This document shows, piece by piece, positions 1 through 13,900 of a stretch of 64,000 nucleotides of DNA (its first letter is position 1; every line of letters starts with the position of its first letter). Position numbers and translations under genes: made by a program. Origin of the DNA: Colius striatus (Eukaryota > Chordata > Aves > Coliiformes > Coliidae); assembly GCF_028858725.1 (NCBI RefSeq), contig NC_084759.1, positions 90,764,889-90,828,888 on the forward strand, read 5' to 3'. The notes beneath the pieces are model-generated. The model was given only the letters and a program-made list of their open reading frames with translations. It searched no databases and was not told where the DNA came from.

Positions 1-1842
1 ACTTGGGGGGTAAACCGCAGGCCCATCCTTCCAGACAGTGGGGAAACCACCTGGAAAGCCCCGTGCTGATCTCAGGTAGTCCTGCCACGCTGCTTCAAAG
101 GAGCTCCTGCCAAGCACGCCGGCAGAAAGAGGATGGCAGAAACGGTAATCAAAGCTGGCCTTGGACTCACGTGTCGAGCCACAAATTAATTAGATCATTA
201 CAACCCAGCCATAACAGTGAGCTGGCTGCTTGACAGATGTGAGTCAGCTGGGCTTCACAGGCACTGCAGGCAGCTGGAGTGTCCAGGAAGGGTAGAATGG
301 TGGCTTTATGCCCTGGGAGGAAGATGACACTCTGCAGACGTTTTGGCCTCCACTATCTTTGCTGTTCATATTGGCTCCAGCATCCTCCTGTCCGGGGCCT
401 GAGTTACCTCCCTAGGGCAGTAGCTAGAACAGATTTCCCACATCCATTCCCCTCCATGTGGCAGCAGGCCTGATCCTTCTGCAGGCAGCCCTCTGCATTT
501 AGAAAGGAGATATTTTGTCTTTGTGTCAGTGGTTTGGTTCTATCACATTTCAAAACAACATCTTTCTTCTCAGTTTGAAGTTAGATACAGAAGGAAGGTC
601 CAATATCACGCCCTTGAGAAATTCTAGTGAGTTAAGCTAATGGGAGCACTGCACTTGCTTTAATTGCAAAATGCACCACCACAATAGTGTAGGAAGATAG
701 GGCAAGCTAAGCTACCACAAGCAGGTTAGCACCAGCTTTCATTATCAATCCAAGAAAGACACAAGTCCCCAACCATGACCCTTGTTGAGCTGCAAGGTCT
801 CTTTAGTCAACAAACACTGAATCAGGGCAAATTTGTTCTGTGAACAAGCCAGAGAAAAAATTCCAGTTACCAAAATGACGCATCTTTTCTTTGTGTGGCT
901 GGTTTCCTTAGCACAAAAGAGTAGGTGATGAGTTATACAGAGGGTCATATCAAGGCTCCATGTAACCCTTGTTTCTGCCGTTGGTCTGTAGCAGATGCCA
1001 AGAATAAGCTATAAAACCAGACCTCTGCTTTTCTCTTCATATGCACCAGCAGTACAGAGAAAGCTGCACAGCAAACTTCTGTGTTCACAGAGGCCCAGTG
1101 TGTTTAAAAGCCACTCGTGAACTCAGCCTTTGTAAACCTGCCTATGGTTGTTCCTAGTATTTTCATTTTGCCTTATTATTTGATGCTGGGAAACAAGAAA
1201 AGTGTTTCTCAGTCACCTTCTCCAGGTACTTGAGGATTTACAGCCGACTTTCACCACCAGCCACCTGTCTCATTTCCAGTCTGATGAATCCTTCTCTATT
1301 TACACTGTTTTACCGTGGAAGTTGCTTTGTTGCCCTGAGCACCTTTGCTGCTTTTTCTTGATGTTTTGTTTCTATGAATTCTTTCTTTGTTTGGGTTTTT
1401 TTTTTCACTTTTAATATGCTCAAAAGCTGGAGTAGAGATGTCCCCTGACCCTCTGAGTCCTGCTAGCAGTGCACAAGTATTCTCATATTATTACTCAGTA
1501 GACTTACCTTCATTTCTTCACTGCTAGAGTGAAAAACACTGCTCGTGACCAAATAATTAAGTGCAGAGCACCAAAGTTTCTATTGGAGGGGATATTTTGG
1601 TGTACATTAGAGCAGGGGAACATTCACTGGAGATGATGGTCAGGTGATGGTCTGATATACCACCGTGAAAGAGAGATTTTATGCATCTGCTAGAACTGGC
1701 TTTTTGAAATGCTGGTAGGAATGCACCATGCAGGCTGGCCACTCTGCTTTCACATCCACATGTCATTTCTTGCCTTCAACAATTGTTACCTGAGTGCCTT
1801 GTTCTCCCAGGTGACTGAGGGTCTCTGTTTCCAACAACACAG
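1..1842. other. 5' flank or upstream intron of CBS
   Basis: No coding exon was recognised here. The stretch holds a possible TATA box (listed separately) and should contain, or lie downstream of, the missing CBS initiator exon. Confidence 0.5.
1010..1016 (+). promoter_or_regulatory. Possible TATA box upstream of CBS
   Basis: TATAAAA lies about 0.83 kb before the heme exon. An ATG lies at 1041, too close to a start site some 25-30 bp downstream for a normal leader. It could be a CBS promoter or a chance match. No transcript evidence is available. Confidence 0.3.
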
Positions 1843-1997
1843 GAGCTGACCAAGGCGTGCCTGCTTGTGAATGGCGGTTGTGTAGGAAGTCAGGAAAGCA
1901 AAGCTGACAGCACATGGGTTCTTCCCAGCTTGCCCAGTAAGTGCACATGGACAGCTGCAACGCCTGCCAACAAGTCTCCACACTCCTGTATGCCTTT
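1843..1997 (+). CDS. CBS: CBS heme-binding exon (5' limit uncertain)
   Basis: The translation ends with [12 protein letters not shown] and, 13 residues after the Cys, SPH. This parallels human W-I-R-P-D-A-P-S-R-C-T-W...SPH, so both axial heme ligands are kept. The donor is GTAAGT at 1998. The last two bases (TT) pair with the first base of the next exon, matching the human phase at c.209. The 5' limit is inferred from an acceptor (pyrimidine-rich run then CAG) ending at 1842. The residues before the Trp are poorly conserved, and there is no in-frame ATG between the TGA at 1816-1818 and the heme Cys codon at 1942. Confidence 0.75.
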
Positions 1998-4900
1998 GTA
2001 AGTAATTATTTTGTGCTGGTTATTTCAGAGTGCTAACAGTTTAGCGTCCCTGAAGATGAAGTTCTACTGTTACACCAGGATGATGATGGCCAGAAATCAG
2101 CAGTTTGACAATACGATGGTTTATTTTCCAGAAGGCAAACCCTACCTAGTATGTCCTCTCCATGAAGAACGTTCTCACTCTCTTTATTCTTGTAGTAGGG
2201 TGTGTCTGGCTTGAGAACCAGCTCTGTGTTTTCCAGCACACATTTGAAAGCATTCACTAGTTTGGGGCATCTTATTTCAGAAGAATTAAGATTAATATAT
2301 TTCGGAGGTAGATTTCAACTAGGGATCTGTACACTTCTGCAAAGTGGACTTGGTAAGGTCTGGTGTTGCACAGAAGAAGTGAAGAACTCCCAAATGCTAG
2401 GCTCTTGAAGAGGTGCAGTAATGACTCTCCTGGCAGTAGGGTAATGCATGCATACACTCCAAAACTGCTGCATGCATCCCATTGCAGAGCTCACTCAGTA
2501 ACAGCCATGCAGTCATCAGTCAGAGGGCTGCCGTTTGGCTGCCCTGGTTCATTCAAACAGTCTGAAACTATGTCCAAGAAGATTTCAAAATACTAGCAGT
2601 GTCATTACCGCTGGGTGAAAGACCTTCACGAAAAATGGATTACCAGGGTCTGGTCTTTTGAATAAGTAGCAAATGGCCCACACACAGAAGATATCCACTC
2701 GGTGTTAGCAGCTCAAGGGCACAGTACAAAGCAAAGCGATTGTTCTTGTCCTCAGAGCAGCCAGGTTCCCTCCTAAGGTGAGGTAAGCCTGCCAAAGTGC
2801 CAAGACTAGTCTCAAGGAGAGGTGCTTTAATAGCCCGGCTAAACAGACCCAGACAGGCTATTAAAGATAAGGCTCTCCTATAAATGTCAGGGGAACTGTA
2901 GACACATCCCTGCTATGCCAAAGATGTAAAACATGAATTCAGCTCCAGCATGGGAGGAACTGGAGACCATGGGAGGTGCAGCACTGCTCCATGTGGATGT
3001 CTGCCAGCCAAGAACTGGCTGGGAAACGCTCATATCTCATGCTAGGTAGGACATGGCCTGAGCACGGCCACCAGGATGTGTGCAGTCCAGAAGAGCCTCT
3101 GGGTCTGGCCTGTGAAGGAAGGAGGAGTGGGCTCCACAGACTCAGAGGTGATCCAGCAAAGTTGAATCCATGCACTCACCCAGTGCAATCCTTGCAGCTA
3201 GCACCCCAAGATAAGATCTGTTCTTCTCAGTCAAACTGTTGGGGTTTTTTCTTAGTTATGATGCCGATCAGAATAACTGCTGAGGGAAGACATGATCATG
3301 CTGAGAGAAGACATGATCACTCTCTACCACTACCTGAAAGGATGTTGTAGTGAGGTGGAGGTCAGTCTCTTCTCCCCAGTAACTAGTGATAGGACAAGAG
3401 GAAATTGCCTCAAGTTGCCCCAGGGGAGGTTTAGATTGGAGATTAGGAAGAACTTTTTCCCTAAGAGGGTTGTTAGACACTGGAACAGGATGCCAAGGGA
3501 GGTGGTGGAGTCACTATCCCTGGAGATATTTAAAAGATGCATAGATGAGATGCTGAGGGACATGTTTTAGCAGTGGGCTTGGCAGTGTTAGGCTAGTGGT
3601 TGGACTCAATAACCTTCAAGGTCTTTTCCAACCAAAACGATTTAGATTCTGTAATTCTGTAACACTCCTGGTCTTTATCAATTTCACATCAGGGTGCCAT
3701 GGAGCAGCTAGGGAGGGCTGGTGCCAGGCCCTATATTCCCCTCCAGCCAGGAGATAGGCAGCCAGGGTGGGCATTGGGGCAGCCTTAGCCCTGGGCATCA
3801 GGCACCTCTCTGGGGATGAGGCCTGGCTGAGGGGGCCCATGCAGTTTTAGAGACTGAAACACAACCCACTGTATAGTAGTGTGGAAAATATACCAGGACA
3901 TGTCACACGGTTTCTTCTACTTTGCAACAGTGTGCGAAGGGGGTTGTTTGGTTTCTCTGCTCTGAGCAAATCACAGGTGGCAGCTGAAGGAGCAAAACTC
4001 TCTGGACTTTCTGAGATGTGAAACCTGATAAGTGTTTTGGAGGTAGAGGCAGAGGATAGAAAAGACAATATGTTGTTTTGATTGACAATATTAATTACTT
4101 ACTTTTTTCCAAAGATAGAGAAGTAGGCTAGTTCTGATATCCCCTGAGACAATTCTGACCCTCTACAACCTCAGCAAGAATCCCTTGGTTTGTCTTCCCC
4201 TTGCTCATCCTTTCACCAGGATCCACCATCGCAGATCCCAGAGCTGCACAGCACCTTGCCACGCCACATCACACCTTGATGGGGTTCAAAGGGCATGGTG
4301 ACGTTTCATTTACCAGAATTACTAGCTGAAAGTAAATAAACAGCCTTGCTTTCTTCTCTCTAGGTGACTTCCTGCAATCTAGACACATAACGCTACACAC
4401 GGGTCGCTCTCTTGAAAGCCAGGCTCTGGTTAAACACTGCCAGAAGGAGCTGGAGTCTCCTCATGCTACAGCTCAGCCTCACTGAAATCCTTTTGGTGGC
4501 TTTTAGAGGAGATGGAAAATAGCTGCAGCTGTGGGTGACGCTCATTTGTTGAGTTACTGCCCTCACACTTACCAGCACCCTATAGAGGTCGTGATGTGCG
4601 TGGTAACGCTTTCCATGGAGGTGATGACACGTGTCATACACCTTGATTTCTGGGCTTGAAATGTGAAGAGGTTGTCTCCTTTTGGGAGTAAGGACCTGCA
4701 CTAAACCGCCACCCCTGTACTATTGCAAAGAAAGAGGTGTTTACATCACTCTTGCAAAACCTACAGGGAGGGGTGTGTGTGTGTCTTTCAGTAAATCATC
4801 GTGTCATCCACGCACAATATGGACTTATGTCAGCAGACAGCCATCTGCCTGGCTGTGATAGCAGACAAGTATAACTTGGGTTCAAGGTTCAAAGGATGAT

Positions 4901-7900
4901 AGTAGGCAAGAGCTGTGGAAAGCTGAGCAGTGAGGGAGTGGGGCTTTGTCACCCCACTCAGAGAGACATGCAGGCTATTAACCAGAGAGCAATAGCTTTT
5001 GTGGCCCCAATAAACATAGCCCTCATCAAGCTTTTCCCTCCATCTTTCAAAAAAGTTCAAGGACACGAGTTCCCTGGCTGCATGACAAGATGAGTTTGGT
5101 TGCATGTTGGGCAAACAAGTCTTTTTCATTCTGGCTGCAATTGTCATGACATATTCTTGGCTTCTGCCAGAGCCTGACAGATACTGCCAAAACTAGTAAG
5201 CTGGATTGCATTGATCCAAGAGATCAGTTTAATTATTTGCAAAAAATACTCCAGAGTCCTCTGCTAACTGGGCTTTTCTGATGGCTTGGAGCCATCCTTG
5301 CAAGTCTGAGAGCACTGACCAGGAAAGCAACAGTTGGCCCACAGATAGCTGAAAATGCAAAAAGCAGAGGGAGTGGTGGGTACGATGGAGGAAAGAGGAA
5401 AAGCCTTGTGTTAGGCACAGGATTCCCTCACCCACTACATAAAATTCCAAGGCTTATCAGCTCTTCTCACTTAGTTATAGGCCTGACCTAGGGCCTTGCA
5501 GAACAAGACTTTTCAGAACAGCCCTGAAAATTAATTACCTTATTTTTTATGTGAAAGATTTAATAACTCATGGTAAGGGTGATGGAAATCCACAACTAGC
5601 TCCTGTTGCCATTAATTGTTGATGGTAACCTTTTCTCTTGTAGTTGGAGTATCTCTGTGGCCTTGCTAGTGTCGCTGAAACCTCACTCAGATTTCATCTC
5701 AGTTCATATTGCATACAGTTACTTTGATTTGACTCTTTTTTTCCCCCCTCCATTGTTTCAGGACAGAAGAAACAAAGATATTGCCCAACATCCTGAAGAA
5801 AATTGGCTGCACCCCAATGGTCCGAGTCAACAAGATTGGGAAGTCCTATGGGCTCAAGTGTGAGCTCTGTGAGTGTCTCCTTTCCACCAGGTTTTTCCAT
5901 GCCATGAGGTGAGGGTGAGGGGCGATGCTCGAGGGGGGCTTCAGAAGAGGCTCTGTGGAGAGGGACCACAGACAGGAAGGGGCTAGATGTGGAATGCATT
6001 GGGTACTCCCACATATTCAGTTACACTACAGTCCCTTGTCAGACCAAATAGGATGGTTTCAAGCTGCAATGAGCAGGGGGCTGATGGCAGTAGAGGCAAT
6101 GACAGCTTCCCTTGGAGTTCTTCCTAAAATGCAGCCCTGGGAAGAATAGCAGGGGCTGCAGACAGATGGGTTTATCACTGATATGCATGGCAGGCTCCAG
6201 TGCTGAAAGGCAGGCCAAAGTGCTAGCTGTGGGGCCAGGTCTTCCAGAAGGACTCAAGTCCTCTACCTAAGAGGATGTTATTGCTGGTGCTACCTCACAT
6301 AAGGGTTGGTTTTAGCCTGGTTCCCTACAGATGTAAGGATGGTAAGATTAGGCTGTCTCCAAGCATATGTACTTTTCAATCTCCTTTGCTATGACTTTTA
6401 ACCCCAATAATGAATTTCAGCCACACTAGGCAGTAGGACAGGTGTCTCAGAGGCAGTAAGATTCACAAGTGTCACATAGTTGGGTAAGGAGAGACTTTAA
6501 GAGCATTCGCCCTCAATAAAATGGCAGAGTGGGACCTTACAGTCCTGTTTGGCAGCTGGGAATCCACAAGTCAGCCAGGCTTCTCTGGGAACAGGGCCAC
6601 ATGAAGCTTGCTGTGTTCTTCAACCAGACCCCTTCTTAGGATCCGGGGTCTTTGGGCTCCCTAACCCTGCAACTTCTACCTTGCACCAGCTCTCACTTCC
6701 CAGAATGAGTCTGCAGGTGACCACAGACGTAGCAGAGGTGGGAGGACAGGTCTGTGATGTCTGGTACAGCTCTGAAGCAGTCTGTCCCTTGGAGAATGCC
6801 TTGCTGGGGCAGGTGGTTTAGGGACATGGCAGGATTTGGTGCAAACAGCAGCAGGGAAGCCAGGGAGACCTTGTTTGCTGGGATGCTGTCTCCCTCCCCT
6901 GGTGCAAAAGGGGAAGGAGAGCAGGACAGGCAGAGCAGCTACGTGGTTCCCTCTGACCTGCAGTCAGCACAGAGACTCTTACCAAGTGAACACAGGAGTG
7001 CTTGCAGCACTGCCATGTCAAGGAAGCAGTTAGATGTGATTACCACATAAACTCTGGGCCTCCAGGAATCTCAGCAGAGCTGAAGTTCTGGCATTTTGCA
7101 TTATAAAATGTAATGATGAGCACAAGACTTCTTTTCCCCATTCTGGCTGCTCAGGTATGGGGGTTGATTTCTCAGCCTCAGGTAGCTGTCTCTGATAGGA
7201 CGAAGTGAATGACACCCTGAAAGCACCTATTTCTCCCTCTTGTCTGTGAAACAGATCTCAGGATCATCAGTTCAGATGTAGATGCTCATCAAAACCTTGG
7301 GAAGGAGAGTCCTGCTCTGAGCTTTAGAGGTGTGGAGGGCCTGGTTAGCATTCGAGGTGTGCTTTGCAGTCTGAGCCACCCTTTCTAGTTTGTTTAGTTC
7401 ACTATATAGTTTTTCTTTTTGGCAGCCCACTCAGGACTACAGATCATTGCTACAGAAGGGCACCTTTTTAGATACCTATAAATAACTGCCATAGACCATG
7501 AAACCTTGCTGTTAACCCCAACAAAGCCTTGCTCTGTGAAGAATCCTCAAGGCAGGGTAGCAAGGTGTATTGTACCAGTGTGGGACCTTCCACTTAGCGA
7601 TCTTTGTATGTCCAGTTTGTATTACCAGGCTTGCCTGCTGCAATTAGACAAAATGTGAGGGCAAGATAGACTGTGGGCAGGTACACTGATGGGTCATCCC
7701 ATGAGAAGATGCAGCACCCTGTAAAGTGGCTGGTGGATGCGCTCCCCTGAGCAAGGGACCATCTCGTAGGGGAGGAATGGCTGTCCTTAAATGAAGGCAG
7801 TGAGGGCCAGGGCAGAGAGGAGCTCATTTTCCCAGCTGCAGCTTGTCCCTCACTGAGCATCTCTTCATTTCCAGTGGCAAAATGTGAGTACTTCAATGCA

Positions 7901-10900
7901 GGGGGCAGCGTGAAGGACCGCATCGGCCTGAGGATGGTGGAAGATGCAGAGAGAGCTGGGATTATAAAACCAGGAGACACGCTGATTGAACCCACTTCAG
8001 GAAACACAGGTGGGAAGGGCAGGGATGCTCTGTCTGCTGGGTACCACACAAGGTGGCATTTATGAGGGGCTGCAGGAGGGGCAGGGATTCAACTAGCTCT
8101 TGCACTTGCAGTTGTATGGTCAGGTTGGGGCCCTGTGGCTCTGGTTCTGTCCTCCCGGTGGCCATGTGTGTCCTGGGGTGCTGAGGTGCCTCGTTGATGA
8201 AATTCCAGAGGGCCTGGGAGAGTCCTGTGCATGTGCAGGTGTGCACATCAGGTTACCTTTCAGCAAAGCAAACAGCTTGCCAGGGCAACCCCAGGTGTTT
8301 TCAGGCTGGGAAGCTCTTGAATATCCAGAGGTTTCCAGAGAGGGTTTTTCTGATGGGACAGAAGAGAAACGAGCTGTTTTTTTTCCCATGTCACTGTCAT
8401 CCTGCTCAGGCACTACATTATGGTGAGGTATGAGGCAAGGTGGCACAACAGAGGAGCATCCCACCTATTTTGCAGTCTGCTTAGGACTATTAGTGTGAAC
8501 TCCCATGTCCTTTTGCTGCTCCCTGCACTGGTGTCTCCACTGCATCAGGGATGTGTGCATGCACAGTGTGCTTTCCGGAGAGAAGGCAGGGTGGCACCAC
8601 ACTCCCTCCAGCCACTCCCTCTGCCCTCTCACAGGGAAGTGCTGCTCCTGCCTCACCTTCCCCCTTAGCTGAGGAGCAGCTGGCTCTGTCCATCACCCCC
8701 ATGAAACCGGAGCAGAAGTCTGCTCTCCGCAGGCTGACGTGCAGCTTCATGTGTATGTGTGTGTGTGTCCCAGCTGAGAGCCTTTGAGGGGGAAGGGAAG
8801 GTACTCCTGAAGCAAAATCACATCTCTCCTGTGTTTTGGAAAACAAAGAAAGCGACCTAAGCCTTGGTGAAGGAAGGGAAGCACTTCCCAGCCTCGCTAT
8901 TTGCTCTGTGTCATGCCAATGGACCCCTGCCAGAAGGAGGGATGATGGAGCTGGGTTGGCCTGCTGGTGTATCCGAGAGGCCCGCAAAGTATATGTCCTC
9001 ACCTGTAGCTCCTCGCTGAACACTTCTAGGTTACAGTCACCATCAGGAAAGAGGAACTTAGGAAGCAATGCATGTGGGTCAGGCTTGTCAAACATTGTGG
9101 TCAACTAATTCACTTTCCTCCCCACCACTTAGGAATTGGGCTGGCACTGGTGGCTGCTGTGAAGGGTTACCGCTGCATCATCGTCTTGCCGGAGAAAATG
9201 AGCGTGGAGAAGGTCAGAGCTCTGTATGGCATTACCCTACAGCTGGGGAACATCTCCTTCCCTGTATCTCTCTTCCTCTCCCTTTCTATAGATGGAGCGC
9301 CCTCTCCTTTAAAGGGTAAACGAGCCTTGTCACAGCAACCTGGCTTTGTAGTTATTCAGAAGATTTCCTCTTGATGAAAAAAAAAACACACTGTGATGGC
9401 CTGGCTGATTATCTAGCATCAGTGATGCAGCTGGGGTCAGGTTACAGACACACAGAGTGTGACTGCAGAGAAACAGAGCAATTTCTGCCGCTTGCGAGGG
9501 CGAAGGCTGGATGGAGTGATAGAGAGATGAGCAGATGCTGGGCCTCCACTGCTGGCCCTGCTAACTTCCCCTCTGGCATCTAACCTGTCACTTGGTCGCT
9601 CTGTGTCTCTATGGTTTTGTTTAACTTGGAGACACTTACGGTTGCCTGAGCTGCTCTCTTGAGATGGTGGAAGTCCTGTCACTTGCATGAGAACTGATGA
9701 TTAGGTAAAAAGGCAGTGCCAGAGGTGGCAGCCTTGCTTGGGAAGCAAAAACTCTCACAAATTGCTCAGCTGAACTCATGCCAGTGAAGCCAGACCTGGA
9801 CCCTGACTTGGCTCAAAACTGAGCACTTCTCCAAAGAACCCCCCTCACTTCAAAATAAATGTCACTTAAGCTCAGTCTAGATCAGAGGCCACCTTCAGCT
9901 GCCATGGCTTCATCTCCAGGTGCCCCGACAGTCACTCATCCTTCTCTTGCAACCCACTCTCCTGCCAACAGCCACATCTCCCAGTATATTAGTACCATAG
10001 GGCTGATTTGTCTCCTTCCCCATGCTTGATGAGGGGAGATAAGGGACTCGGGGCAAATAAAGCTTTAAGACTTCCTCCTCACATGCAGGGGCTCAGACTA
10101 CAGCACATAGGAGATGCTGCTCCCTACTTCAGCTCCTTCTACCCCTTTCCCCAGGCACCGAGGAACAGCACAGTGTTACCTACCTCTGCCACGTCCCCTG
10201 CCTGCCCTCTGAGCAGGACAGGGCGTGACGCCAGGTTTGAATCTATATGCCAGCTTCAGGCAGCAGGCCCTAGGTGCCAGGAGGATGTCAGAGATAGTAT
10301 AACCTAGAACTGGACTTTGTGTTTCCAAATGATAAATGTCTCCTGCACGCAAAGCCCCTCTGACATCTGCCACTGCCATGAGCCTGCAGGTTCAGATTAC
10401 CATCGCTACGTGAGATCGGCAGCGTTACACCTACTCCTTCCCTTCCCAAAGGTCGATATTCTGAAGGCACTGGGTGTTGAAATTGTGAGGACCCCTTGCA
10501 CTCGCTTTGATGCCCCCGAGTCTAACATTCGTGTGGCCTGGAAGCTGAAAAACGAAATCCCAAACTCTCACATCCTGGACCAGGTAAATGCCATTCCTCC
10601 GCTAACTCTCTTTCCAAACACAGTTTATAGCGTGTGCTTCAAGTGCACCCGTGTTTGGGGGCTTTGTTCAAACTGGCAATGGAGACAGATTTCATCGTGT
10701 TTTTTTACGCTGTTTGAAACCTAATCTCTCCTCTGTAAAGCACAGGGTGTCAGAAACAAAATAAAGGACACTTCCAAACCTGTAATAGTCCTGCCAAAGC
10801 CTGGATGTGGGCAAGGGTGGGTTTTCTTGCACAATTCAAAGACTCCTCAAATTGCTTCAGGTTTAACTTTGACCTTAAATCCAAAAATAATCACTTTTTA

Positions 10901-13900
10901 CACCTGCTTAGCAGCCTCTGCTCTGCCTCAAAAATAAGCCTCATGCTGTGAGGGGCAAATACCAATGATTCACACCAGCAATTCCTGCAGCACCAGGCTC
11001 TGTACAGGAGGATACTTTTCCCTCTGGTCTGACTCTGCTGCAGGAAGGCATCCCCACAGCAAGTAAGGGGGCCTTATAGTGCAGAAAAGTCAGGGAAGCT
11101 TTTTCCCATTGAGATAAAGGGACCTCAATATCTGAATATAGTTTTTAGAAGCAGCCTGATCTGTGGGTGTGAATGTGGGGCTGTGTACATTTCAATGCTG
11201 TACTTGTGTACGCCCTGTGGTAAATCCCTCTGTACAGGTGGGACAACTACTCTGGCCTGCATATCACAGACAACAACTTGCTGCACAACCAATCACAGAT
11301 GTCCCTGAATGACAAAACAGCCCTTAAAAGTATATATATACATGATACTTCAGAAAAAGTTTTCTAATACATTTTTTGAGGAGGGTTTTTGTTGTTGTTG
11401 TTTCTTGTGTTTATTTAGAAGAATTGTGGGGCTGTGATTTAAACTTTTTCAAGGCAACAGAAAAATTGGAAATCTGTCCCAAAGTAACAACCAGGAGAAA
11501 TACCTGTGACTTGGCCTGGCTGCGATGCAGCCCACCCCTCGCCAGGGAGAGGAGAGGGCAGTTGCATGCCTTGGATAAAGCTCCTCAGGAGCTATTGCTG
11601 GTTTGGTATTTGACCTATTTCACATGGTAACTCGTGCTGTTCTCTGTTGAAATAAACAGTATCGAAATCCAAGTAACCCCCTGGCTCACTACGACACCAC
11701 AGCTGAGGAGATCCTGGAGCAGTGTGAAGGTACGGTCTGTGATGTTATTTCTCCATGCTTATAACGTGCAGAGGGCTATAGCCCTCTCTGACAGGCTTGT
11801 TTTACATAATTTATTGACCTTAGTGTCTAGAAATGGCCCAAAGCACCGATGCAGGTGAAGCCACCCTTAATAATATTCCCATGGAGTGTAGCAGCTTCTC
11901 ATAATCCACCCCAGATACACCTGAGCCTGGAGGGCTTCCCTCCTAGTTTCTTTCATTTCAAAAGCTTGGGGAAGGAGACCAGAGTCTTAACAAAATCAGG
12001 CTCTACCCAAGGAGGAAGAATCTATCTCTTGGTAGCTACAACACCTCTGCAATCTATCAGCTGGGAACACGGGATGGCCCAGGAGGCCTCGCTGGGGGAT
12101 ATAAATCCATCAGGGCATGGCAGGCCGCATCTGATCCAGCATACTCACGTGTAAATCAAAATAGGCTGAAACTTCACAGGCTAATGACACTTGATGTGAT
12201 GGCTGAAGGAGGATAAAGGATTAGCCCAGTGCATGTCTGTGCAGATAGAAGTGGAATTTATTGCCTGTACCGGAGCACTGCAAAATGTAAACAGGACTCA
12301 AGGGTTTTAACTGAAGAGCAGTTATCATAACAGTAAAGCAGTCGGGTAGCAACAAGAACACAAGAGTCCCAGCCTTCCCTCCACTACAACGTTTGGATTT
12401 GCTCCTACTGGCTGCCAGCAGTGAATTACAACCCTCTTTTCCCAGTGTAGTTGCAGCACAAGGCTCTGAAGGCCTGACCCTGATTCTGCTCCTACCAGTC
12501 CTAAATCAGGATGTGAGTGGGGCTACATCTGACTGACACAGTGCCGAGGCAGAGCTATGCTATCTCTCCACCATGGATGCAAACGCTAGCTAAAAAGTTG
12601 TCCTGTTCTTGATACGTGCCTGCAATTCACGTGTGTGCTCTGCTTCAACGTGGTGCAGTTTGAAAGTGCTGAGATACTTCCTTCCCCTTAAGCCAGTGGA
12701 TGCCAAAGACACAGAAATCGTGGGGACCAGTGGGAGATCTGGAGATTGGCTTCAGCCTCCTGCAGTACCAGCTAGGCTCAGATCCTGGAAGCTCATCTGA
12801 GCTTCTCCACAGGACCATGCTTTGGCCTCCAGCATGACCTCTGCCTATTCCTTCCACACATGAGGTTCCGGCAGCTGAGGGACATAGGCTCTGCCTCTGT
12901 GCAGGGCCCTAAACAAAGTGGGTACCATGCTGGAGGCCATACTGAGTCCTTGCAAGCCCTTCTCTTCCCTGACCTACAGGCAAAGTCCATATGGTGGTGA
13001 TTGGGTCTGGCACAGGAGGCACCGTCACTGGCGTTGCCAGGAAGCTGAAGGAGAAGTGCCCTGAGTGCAAGGTAAGCTGGGAGGCAAGGCTGCCCACTGT
13101 CAGCCACCTTCCCTCTGGGTTTTCCTGCAAGTAACTCCATGGCTCACCTGAACTAGCAAGTTACTGTCTCCACCTACTTGTTTCTTTCACAGCCAGCTTG
13201 GCTTTTGGTGGAAGCAATTTAGTGTGATACTCTGCTTGATGTAGATCCATCGGAGTGCCTTAGAAGTCCAAGGATCCACAGCCGCATTGCTAATCTCACC
13301 CTATCTGGTGCCCTGCTCTTTGCAGGACACTGCCAGACATCCCTTTGCAGGACACTATCAGATGTCCACCACAGAAGTGGCTGGTCCAGCTGACAGCATT
13401 ACTGCTCCTGGTTAACCCACCTGCTGAAAGTTTGTGTTCTGGGAGCTCTGCAGGGGTAGGGGCACAGACTGCACAAGTGCTTCTCATCTGCCTTTGCACT
13501 AGTTGACACTAGTCATGAATGCTCAGATGTTCTGCAGAGCTGTGCTTCAAGGCAGATTGGAGGCTAATGGCTGTGAGAGTGATCCCTGATACATCAGAGG
13601 CAAACTGAGATGGTGTGGAGTTGGTCACTGGAGAACTCAGGCATAAAATGACCTCACTGAGTGCCTGAAGCTGTGTGTGGACCTGTGTCATTATCCCTTC
13701 TTAAGCTGTGTGCTGCCAGAAGAACTCTCAGCCCAGACATAAAGATATAAGTAACCAGGGAGGTGCCACTGTCAGACAGATCCAGGAAGGATGTCTATAG
13801 CCATGGGTTTCCACAGGTTTGAGCTAGCAGTCTGGCTTTGTGCTGAAGCAGGTTAAGAAGCACTCACACTATCCTAAGAGTTGAGTTTGGAAGTAGCAGG

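Noticed and set aside
7594..8049. 151-codon minus-strand open frame overlapping a CBS exon
   Set aside because: It is antisense to the exon with the PLP lysine. The plus-strand reading is clearly the real one.
8490..9104. 204-codon minus-strand open frame in a CBS intron
   Set aside because: It has no family resemblance, overlaps no splice-supported exon and lies antisense within a CBS intron.
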